NCBI GenBank assembly: GCA_030433225.1
Contig: JAUIMD010000016.1
Span: forward strand, 1-12,973
DNA from: Bacteroidia bacterium
GTDB taxonomy: Bacteria > Bacteroidota > Bacteroidia > Bacteroidales > UBA5342
Direction: 5' to 3'
DNA length: 12,973 nucleotides
Shown piece after piece: positions 7,238 through 12,973 of the stretch (position 1 is its first letter; every line of letters begins with the position of its first letter). The notes below the pieces were generated by a model, which had not been told where the DNA came from, made no database searches, and saw nothing but the letters and a program-made list of their open reading frames with translations. The translations under genes and the position numbers were made by a program.

Positions 7238-7975
7238 ATGAAAAATATCGATGAAGTCATTTCGCGCTTAGGGGAAATCATTGAGGATTCCATGCAAAAC
7301 GACAATCCTGCTGGTTACTTTGCCGCATTGTACCGCAAGGTTACGATAAACGTAAAAGAAGGAATTGAAGCTGGTGGGTTTGAAAACGGTAAGCGAATGG
7401 AACAGTTCGACATCGTATTTGCCCTCAGATACATTGAAGCCTGGGACGCGTGGAAACAAAATAGACCCGTAACCCGGTCATGGAAAGCAGCATTTGAAGG
7501 CACACGTAATACGCATTACATTGTGTTGCAACACATGCTGCTGGGTATGAATGCCCACATTAACCTGGACTTAGGCATTGCCGCTGCAAAGGCTGCCGGA
7601 AATGACCTTGAAGCCATTCACAACGATTTTAATAAAATCAACGAAATTTTATCTGACCTGGTGCACGAGGTACAAGACGCGCTATCATCCATATGGCCAT
7701 TTTTAAAAGTGATCTTACGCTGGACTGGAAAAGTGGATGATTACCTGGTGGATTTTAGCATGCAAAAAGCCAGGGAAGGGGCCTGGAAATTTGCGGAACT
7801 TTACCACAGCTCCAACGAAAATGAGAAACCCGCATGCATTGAAATACGGGATAAAAAAGTGAGCGACGTTGTAAACGTAATTCTAAAACCCGGAATTTTC
7901 GCATCCATTATTTTACGCATCATTCGCATAAGTGAGCGAGGTAGCGTGCAGGAAAAAATTAAAAAGCTAGCGTAA
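7238..7975 (+). CDS. DUF5995 family protein
   Basis: A 245-residue protein with no signal peptide or clear membrane segment, so probably cytoplasmic. It matches the DUF5995 pattern: alpha-helical throughout, with the conserved centre LQHMLLGMNAHINLDLGIA at residues 97-115. His99, His107, Asn109 and Asp111 in that block could bind a metal, but this is inference; no function is established for the family that I know of. The gene lies alone between the PL11 and GH28 genes, after the lyase terminator. A weak TACCTTTA at 7211-7218 might be its -7 box, 19 nt before the ATG. I see no hairpin terminator after it, so some reading into the GH28 gene is possible. Whether it belongs to pectin metabolism or is a bystander cannot be told. 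Confidence 0.82.
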   Translation: MKNIDEVISRLGEIIEDSMQNDNPAGYFAALYRKVTINVKEGIEAGGFENGKRMEQFDIVFALRYIEAWDAWKQNRPVTRSWKAAFEGTRNTHYIVLQHMLLGMNAHINLDLGIAAAKAAGNDLEAIHNDFNKINEILSDLVHEVQDALSSIWPFLKVILRWTGKVDDYLVDFSMQKAREGAWKFAELYHSSNENEKPACIEIRDKKVSDVVNVILKPGIFASIILRIIRISERGSVQEKIKKLA

Positions 7976-8027
7976 TTTAACAACGTGATTATTTATTATA
8001 AATATGCAATAAGCTGTTAGTTCTGTT

Positions 8028-8035
8028 TACATTTG
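8028..8035 (+). promoter_or_regulatory. Candidate -7 promoter element for GH28 gene
   Basis: TACATTTG is an exact TAnnTTTG match, 77 nt before the GH28 start, in the 137-bp gap after DUF5995. The -33 region is A/T-rich without a recognisable TTTG at the right distance. Confidence 0.45.
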
Positions 8036-8112
8036 CTTTTTCCATGAGAATTAGAATACTTGGTCAGTTCATCTTTAATCGGCATTAAAAAATCCAACTA
8101 AATAAAATAAAC

Positions 8113-9663
8113 ATGTTACAACACCTTTTGAGATTAAGCACCTTTGCTGCTGCTGTTTTTCTGTTTGCAGCCTGCAGCGAAACTACCGAACCGGAAATCA
8201 TTACTGAAGAAACACCATGGGGGACAGAAGTTTTTGAAGTTCCTACCTTTAAAAATTCGGAATACCTGATAACATCATATGGAGCAGAACAAGGAGAAGC
8301 AGTAAATAACCAACAAGCAATACAGGAGGCTATTGAAGATTGCCATAAAAATGGGGGTGGAAAAGTGGTGATACCTGCCGGCACCTGGAACACTTCCTTT
8401 CTGGAATTGCGCTCCAATGTAAACCTTCACCTGGCGGAAGGTGCCGTTTTAAATTTTCTGGACGATATTGAATTGTACAAGGTGCCAACCTTTACACGAT
8501 GGGAAGGGCTGGAATGCCTGAACTACCACCCCTTTATCTACGCCCGAAATGAGAAGAACATTGCCGTTTCAGGTACTGGAAAAATTGTAGGCAACGGTCG
8601 CGCATGGTGGGATTTGGCCAAAGGAACTCAAATTAAAAGCCTCACCAAATTATACGATTTAGTAGAAGCTGGTGTTGCTCCTGAAGAACGCAATTGCCTC
8701 GATTTTCAGCCTACTTCCTACTTACGCCCTTCGCTGATTCAGTTTATCAGTTGTACCAATGTGTTGGTGGAAGATTTTGAAATTGGATCGGGCCCCATGT
8801 GGACCACCCACCTTGTATATTGCGAAAATGTGGTTGCCCGAAACCTGAAGGTGATTACCGTGGGGACCAATAATGACGGTATTATACCGGATGCTTCCAA
8901 AAAAGTATTGATCGACAATTGCTATTTTTCCACCGGTGACGACTGCATTGTTATAAAGTCGGGCTTAAACGAAGATGGCTGGCGCGTTGGAAAAGCAAGT
9001 GAGCGACTGGTAATAAAAAATTGCCGCACCAAACACGGCCATGGCGGTGTAGTAATTGGCAGCGAAATGTCGGGTGGTGTACGCAATGTGTACGCCTACA
9101 ATTGTGACTTCAGTAATACCGAGCGGGGTCTACGGGTAAAGTCCATGAAAGGCCGTGGTGGGGTTATCGAAAATCTGTATTTCGAAAACATCACGATGGA
9201 CAGCATTCAGAAAGAAGCGATTCGCCTGAACATGCATTACGGATCCAGCTCCATTATGCCGCGTACTGACTCATTGCCCACCTTCCGGAACTTCCATTTT
9301 AAAAACATCAAATCTTCTTATTCCAATTTTGCCATTCGGGTAAGCGGAATTGAGGAGCAAAACATCGACAGCATCTTTTTTGAAAACATCCACATGAAAG
9401 GCCGTTACGGGGTGGTGATCGACAATGCCTCCAACTTTGTGCTGGATACCCTTGAGATTGAAGCGGTAAAAGGCGAACCCATTCAAATAACCAATGGAAC
9501 CAACCTGGTTTTTAACAATGGTATTTTTAAAGGAAGTAGAGACACCCTGCTAAGCCTGAGCGGCTCCAACAAAAACCTGTTTTTTAAAAATGTAAATGCG
9601 GCTGATTTTGGTACCGTGTACATTTCGGAGAAAGATGAGCACGATGTAGTGCAATTTAAATAG
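8113..9663 (+). CDS. GH28 polygalacturonase-family lipoprotein
   Basis: A 516-residue glycoside hydrolase, expected to hydrolyse galacturonan (or a galacturonate-rhamnose linkage) in pectin by an inverting mechanism. The signal peptide ends in lipobox FAAC with Cys21, so the protein is lipid-anchored. The N-terminal stretch ITSYGAEQGEAVNNQQAIQEAI and GGGKVVIPAGTW is typical of bacterial GH28, followed by a right-handed beta-helix. The four catalytic motifs are present: NNDG (253-256, Asp255), GDD (275-277, Asp276 and Asp277), GHG (309-311, His310) and RVK (341-343). The first is NND rather than the common NTD, a tolerated variant. It sits downstream of the PL11 lyase and closes with its own terminator. 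Endo- versus exo-action and exact bond cannot be read from the sequence; the bulky insert around residues 165-205 may restrict the cleft. Confidence 0.93.
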   Translation: MLQHLLRLSTFAAAVFLFAACSETTEPEIITEETPWGTEVFEVPTFKNSEYLITSYGAEQGEAVNNQQAIQEAIEDCHKNGGGKVVIPAGTWNTSFLELRSNVNLHLAEGAVLNFLDDIELYKVPTFTRWEGLECLNYHPFIYARNEKNIAVSGTGKIVGNGRAWWDLAKGTQIKSLTKLYDLVEAGVAPEERNCLDFQPTSYLRPSLIQFISCTNVLVEDFEIGSGPMWTTHLVYCENVVARNLKVITVGTNNDGIIPDASKKVLIDNCYFSTGDDCIVIKSGLNEDGWRVGKASERLVIKNCRTKHGHGGVVIGSEMSGGVRNVYAYNCDFSNTERGLRVKSMKGRGGVIENLYFENITMDSIQKEAIRLNMHYGSSSIMPRTDSLPTFRNFHFKNIKSSYSNFAIRVSGIEEQNIDSIFFENIHMKGRYGVVIDNASNFVLDTLEIEAVKGEPIQITNGTNLVFNNGIFKGSRDTLLSLSGSNKNLFFKNVNAADFGTVYISEKDEHDVVQFK

Positions 9664-9686
9664 CAGAATACACTCCAAACATACTG

Positions 9687-9715
9687 AAGGCATCCGAAAA
9701 AGGGTGCCTTTTTTT
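9687..9715 (+). terminator. Intrinsic terminator of GH28 gene
   Basis: AAGGCATCC (9687-9695) pairs with GGGTGCCTT (9702-9710), with one G-U pair and a 6-nt loop, followed by seven T from 9709. It lies 24 bp after the stop and faces the convergent TPR gene. A separate small hairpin (TTCCC 9733-9737 / GGGAA 9744-9748), immediately after the TPR gene's stop on the minus strand, is too weak to call as its terminator. Confidence 0.9.
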
Positions 9716-9748
9716 AGTTACACACGAAGAATTTCCCCATAAAGGGAA

Positions 9749-10480
9749 CTATTGCACCAAAGGCATAAGTTCGTTTTTCACCCACATGAAATCGGGCTCC
9801 AAGGCCAACAGTTCATTGAAGAGTTTGCGTGCTTTCGCTGTTTCTCCTACCTCAACATACCATTTTCCCAGGGTTCCTTTGGCCAGTAAATACACCCAAT
9901 TGTTTTGGATATAAGCTGGATTTGCCTCCGCCAAGGCCACCGATTTTTCCAACAGTGGAACGGCATTTTCTACGCCTCCTCCAAAAACTGCCGGCATGTG
10001 GTAGGTAAGGTTAGCTTTTTCGTTTAGCACATACGCATGGGTGGAATCCAAAGCATAAGCCTTGTTGATGTAATTCATGCTCTTCATACCATAACTTGGC
10101 GCCTTCCACTTTTGCACCTCTATACGCAGGCCAAAGTAGGTGCCATATAGGGCTAAAATTTCGGCATTTTCAGGTTGTTTTTCCAGCAAGCCTTCCAGCG
10201 TGCCTTCCATTAAATCCAATAAATCCCTGGCCTCACCCATACGTTTCTCCTGAAACAAAAACCCGATATACCCGTAATAGGCAAAAGCCAGTTGCCTGGT
10301 GGTTTCAAATTCGTTTGATTGTTGATTCTCCTTTTCCAAACGATGCATTTCCAGCTCCCAGGCTTGCATATCGCCGGTAACAAAACTGGCATACAACGTT
10401 GCATTTTGATTGGAATTTGCCGGAAGAGCAACCATCCAAAACAAACTTAAAAGGGCAAAAAACAAGGTTGGAAAATGCAT
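9749..10480 (-). CDS. Exported TPR-like protein
   Basis: A 243-residue alpha-helical repeat protein. I chose ATG at 10480 over a TTG three codons upstream (10489). It starts with a signal peptide (hydrophobic residues 4-19, then ALPANS) and lacks a lipobox cysteine, so it is probably periplasmic. Repeating helix pairs of TPR type run from about residue 55 to the end. Clearest are MNYINKAYALDSTHAYVLNE (135-154) and KARKLFNELLALEPDF (216-231). A PAVFGGG turn at 163-169 precedes AVPLLEKSVAL, a feature I associate with exported Bacteroidota TPR proteins. It is the last gene of the receptor operon (48 bp after the preceding stop), so a scaffold or assembly role for the envelope proteins is plausible but inferred. 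Confidence 0.75.
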   Translation of the reverse strand: MHFPTLFFALLSLFWMVALPANSNQNATLYASFVTGDMQAWELEMHRLEKENQQSNEFETTRQLAFAYYGYIGFLFQEKRMGEARDLLDLMEGTLEGLLEKQPENAEILALYGTYFGLRIEVQKWKAPSYGMKSMNYINKAYALDSTHAYVLNEKANLTYHMPAVFGGGVENAVPLLEKSVALAEANPAYIQNNWVYLLAKGTLGKWYVEVGETAKARKLFNELLALEPDFMWVKNELMPLVQ

Positions 10481-10528
10481 TAAAAACAATTTTAAGGGAT
10501 AAATCTTCAGCTAAGGCAAGTTTAACCG

Positions 10529-12013
10529 TTAGTATTCGTCTCGCTCCTCTACCCTCACCTGAAGTTCATGTGCAAAAGCATTGGTGGAAATGTTCATCTG
10601 GTCCAAGGCACTCACCATGCCGCCGTTAGCAGAAATATTGGTGAAAATAACATCCGTTACATTGCGGGAGGCTGAAAATCCGGAGATTGCCCCTTCTATC
10701 TCGTGTGGTTCGGCATCCACCTGAATGTTATCCAAATACAGACTTCTGAGTTTTGCAGGCTCAGAGCCTTCCAGCACGTGCACATCCACTAAATTTGGGT
10801 GGTGTACTTTACTGTCAATTATTACCACATCCAGAATATTGCCCGTGCCACGGTGGTGCGCCGCCACAAAGCTACCGGAAGTAGGTGACAGGCTGCTCAC
10901 TTTTTCGATTAATACGGTGCGAACATCGTGGTTGGCGTCGCGCGACAGCAAAATATCAGCACCGGTTTTTACCCCGAACAATTTTATATCTCTAAGTTGA
11001 ATGTTTTCGGCAATGCAGCCGGCTAAATCCTGCGCAGCCCCTGTGTCGTGATACAACCCGTTTAAAACGATCCGATTTCCGCTTGCCAGCACAAAGAGGT
11101 CTTCGGCAATTACATTTCGGCTAAACAGGTGCAGTCCGTCGTTTTGTTTTTCGCCATACCCGCACAACTTTCTATTTTTCAACAACACTTCATCGGCATT
11201 GTGTATGGCAAGTTGGGTACCCGGACTATTTAATACAGTAATTCCCTCTATGCGAACTTTTTTAATGTTGGTGAGGCTTACACCGCTACTTCCGTCCGTT
11301 TGGTGTTGAGTTGAAAAGGCCTGGGCAAAAATTCCACGCCCTAAAATTTGTATCGATTTGCCACCAGCCACATTTAAGGTAGCCTCCAAAACTGCTCCAC
11401 CTTCCAGGTACAACGTATGAATTCCGTCTGTAAAAGGATTCCAGTTTTCGCCTTTTTGATGTACCCCTGGCCCAAAATACAACACGCCCTTATCCTTCGG
11501 CGATGGTTTTTTCCAGTCGGGCATTTCGGCAGAGAGCAACAATTTCTGTTCCCCGCCTTGTTCAAAATATACCGTAGCCAATAACTTATCGGGTTCATCA
11601 AAAGTGACGTGCAACTGATGGGCTGCCGCCTGCACGGCATGTCCCTTAAACGGATGCAGTACAAAGGAGTCGATGGGCTCCATCGTATGCACATTCACCT
11701 TAACCGGGCCATAGCTCATTTCAAAACTTAAGAAAGAGATGCCTTGATCGGCATACGAAGAATCCGGGGCATCATCTTTCCCATAATATACAAATGCGGT
11801 ATCTTCTTCCACCCCTACCTGAAAAAACGGACTTTCGGAAACCCCTTGGAGCACATGCAGATTAGCGGGGTCCGGGTATACTACGGTTTTGGGCATGGGC
11901 CCCTTGCAGGCCATTGTAAATGCCATAGCCAGTATGGCAAAACCAGTGTAATACATCAGCGAAGAAGCACTTTTTTTAGGGATAACAGTGGATTTTATGC
12001 AGGGAACAAACAT
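10529..12013 (-). CDS. Beta-helix lipoprotein related to GH28/GH49 enzymes, catalytic pair missing
   Basis: A 494-residue predicted lipoprotein. I start it at ATG 12013 because the upstream stop and this start are adjacent (TAA-t-ATG); the frame is open further up to 12058 but that would overlap the upstream gene by 44 bp. An ATG at 11956 is a third option. The signal segment ends in MAFTMAC (Cys36), an acceptable though weak lipobox. A beta-sandwich-like region (about 40-165) is followed by a right-handed beta-helix opening GVLYFGPGVHQKGE and LYLEGGAVLEATLNV, as in GH28/GH49-like proteins. An NDG at 291-293 matches the first GH28 catalytic motif, but the place of the GDD motif reads SGN (311-313), and no GHG or R-x-K follows. 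It may therefore be a sugar-binding or otherwise non-hydrolytic relative. It is encoded with a TonB receptor. Confidence 0.75.
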   Translation of the reverse strand: MFVPCIKSTVIPKKSASSLMYYTGFAILAMAFTMACKGPMPKTVVYPDPANLHVLQGVSESPFFQVGVEEDTAFVYYGKDDAPDSSYADQGISFLSFEMSYGPVKVNVHTMEPIDSFVLHPFKGHAVQAAAHQLHVTFDEPDKLLATVYFEQGGEQKLLLSAEMPDWKKPSPKDKGVLYFGPGVHQKGENWNPFTDGIHTLYLEGGAVLEATLNVAGGKSIQILGRGIFAQAFSTQHQTDGSSGVSLTNIKKVRIEGITVLNSPGTQLAIHNADEVLLKNRKLCGYGEKQNDGLHLFSRNVIAEDLFVLASGNRIVLNGLYHDTGAAQDLAGCIAENIQLRDIKLFGVKTGADILLSRDANHDVRTVLIEKVSSLSPTSGSFVAAHHRGTGNILDVVIIDSKVHHPNLVDVHVLEGSEPAKLRSLYLDNIQVDAEPHEIEGAISGFSASRNVTDVIFTNISANGGMVSALDQMNISTNAFAHELQVRVEERDEY

Positions 12014-12014
12014 A

Positions 12015-12572
12015 TTACAAACGAATGGTTTGGGTGGATTTGGGAGTAACTCCGGCATTCTTTTTTACGGTCTCCAGTTGTTGGTTCAGTGTTGCCGGTA
12101 AGGGCAACACATCTTGCTCTACATACACGTAAAGCACATCGTGCCGGAAAGCATACACGTTAATGGAATTTTGGAACAAGTCTACCACCAAAACGTACTG
12201 ATGCGCCGGGCAGTTGTGTTGTTGACACCCGGATGTAAAAATGGTGTTTTCAGCTACCTGAACCGGGGTTTCCACATTCCAGAAGGTTAATAATGAATCC
12301 GCTTCGGAACCCAATAAAACCTCCAACCTGCTTTTTAATTCTTCGTTTTGCAGTAGACCACTTTGTTTTGGATAGGTGCCCTCCTCTTCCAACAAAAACA
12401 TTAACGCATGGTCAGTAAAGCCGGTACTTTCAGTAACCGGAACTGGCTGTGTTTCTTCTGTTTTTGGAGCGACATTTTTTGCCTCGTCGGAAGGTTTCTT
12501 TTTTCCTTTACAACCCGCAGCCACCAAAAGCAGTGCTGCAAAAGCAAGGAGTTGAATGTTTCTTTTTTGCAT
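12015..12572 (-). CDS. Lipoprotein with C-x-x-H-x-C motif, Ivy-like
   Basis: A 185-residue lipoprotein of unassigned function. Signal peptide with lipobox VAAGC (Cys21), then a flexible Lys/Glu/Pro/Thr-rich tether (22-50), and a compact domain at about 52-160. The centre reads FTSGCQQHNCPAHQYVLVVD (112-131). C116-x-x-H119-x-C121 matches the CKPHDC loop of Ivy, the inhibitor of vertebrate (C-type) lysozyme, and the following hydrophobic strands fit the Ivy layout. In Ivy the loop His blocks the lysozyme active site and the two Cys form a disulfide. Overall similarity elsewhere is weak, so homology is a hypothesis; metal or heme binding by the same motif is an alternative. It lies 41 bp after the receptor gene and 1 bp before the beta-helix lipoprotein gene, so translational coupling is likely. 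Confidence 0.7.
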   Translation of the reverse strand: MQKRNIQLLAFAALLLVAAGCKGKKKPSDEAKNVAPKTEETQPVPVTESTGFTDHALMFLLEEEGTYPKQSGLLQNEELKSRLEVLLGSEADSLLTFWNVETPVQVAENTIFTSGCQQHNCPAHQYVLVVDLFQNSINVYAFRHDVLYVYVEQDVLPLPATLNQQLETVKKNAGVTPKSTQTIRL

Positions 12573-12613
12573 ATGGAGTTAACGGTTTTATGGTTTAAGA
12601 AGTTTACCGTGCA

Positions 12614-12973
12614 TTAATATTTAATGGTGACCGCCAATACGAGGTTTCTTCCAGTACGTAGGTAACTGCCCCAATCCAGGTGTTCGGAGTAGGCCCGGTT
12701 GGTCAGGTTTTCGATTCCTGCATCCAGCTTCAGGTTGATATTTTGGGTTTGCAGGACATACCCACCCCGCAAGTGAAATAAAGCATAACCGGCTGTTGGT
12801 GTTTCCCCAAAGTTCTCGTCAATTCGATTTTGGGCTGCAGCAGACTCATTTTCCAGCTGAAGGTACCAGGCCGGTTTTCTGTACGTAACTGCCAGTCTGT
12901 TTTTTACCGGTGCCACCATAGGCATGGCCTGGCCTCCATCTATTTCTCCATAATAATACTGAAACATGTTCAT
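12614..12973 (-). CDS. TonB-dependent outer-membrane receptor, C-terminal part
   Basis: The last 119 residues of a TonB-dependent receptor beta-barrel; the N-terminus, plug and most of the barrel lie beyond the right edge, and the Met at 12973 is an internal residue rather than the start. Alternating strands, the stretch GIENLTNRAYSEHLDWG (about 88-104 of the fragment), the RTGRNLVLAVTIKY ending and the C-terminal aromatic residue are the usual signature of these barrels. The form is that of siderophore, metal or cobalamin receptors rather than of SusC. The ligand cannot be inferred from this piece. It is the first gene seen of a minus-strand operon with two lipoproteins and a TPR-like protein. 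Confidence 0.9.
   Translation of the reverse strand: MNMFQYYYGEIDGGQAMPMVAPVKNRLAVTYRKPAWYLQLENESAAAQNRIDENFGETPTAGYALFHLRGGYVLQTQNINLKLDAGIENLTNRAYSEHLDWGSYLRTGRNLVLAVTIKY

Noticed and set aside
1..12973. CRISPR array, tRNA/rRNA genes, insertion sequences, integrase or att sites, retron-like elements
   Set aside because: I looked for regularly spaced repeats, transposase motifs and structured RNA signatures and saw none; all long stretches are accounted for by the listed genes.

Overview
The window looks like a chromosomal segment of a member of the phylum Bacteroidota. The evidence is a type IX secretion (T9SS) type A C-terminal domain on the largest protein, several TAnnTTTG-like -7 promoter elements (the Bacteroidota sigma consensus), A/T-rich leaders with little Shine-Dalgarno signal, several Bacteroidota-style lipoproteins, and the small DUF4212 subunit paired with an SSS symporter. 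I cannot resolve family or genus from the sequence.

Left end (1-4090): a minus-strand ABC-F type ATPase gene runs off the left edge. It is divergent, across a 381-bp intergenic region, from a plus-strand cluster: DUF4212 small membrane protein, a VC_2705-type sodium:solute symporter, and a DUF1801 protein. The first two form a two-subunit Na+-driven carboxylate-type transporter. The intergenic region holds candidate promoter elements for both directions, an inverted repeat, and a hairpin plus U-tract in the leader of the transporter genes.

Middle (4196-9715): a small pectin-degradation block. It holds a multidomain PL11 rhamnogalacturonan lyase (lyase core, InlB-like repeat, CBM35-like module, T9SS sorting domain), a cytoplasmic DUF5995 protein, and a GH28 polygalacturonase-family lipoprotein with its catalytic residues intact. 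The lyase and the GH28 gene each end in a clear intrinsic terminator. The lyase would be released or anchored at the surface through T9SS to cut the rhamnogalacturonan-I backbone, while the GH28 acts from a lipid anchor on galacturonan. No SusC/SusD pair and no regulator lie in the window.

Right end (9749-12973): a compact minus-strand operon, read right to left. It comprises the C-terminal end of a TonB-dependent outer-membrane receptor, a lipoprotein with a C-x-x-H-x-C motif resembling the Ivy lysozyme-inhibitor loop, a large beta-helix lipoprotein related to GH28/GH49-type enzymes but lacking the usual acidic catalytic pair, and an exported TPR-like protein. The gaps are 41, 1 and 48 bp. 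This combination is the least familiar part of the window and the best candidate for an undescribed envelope system. The left and middle blocks are ordinary, well-known families.
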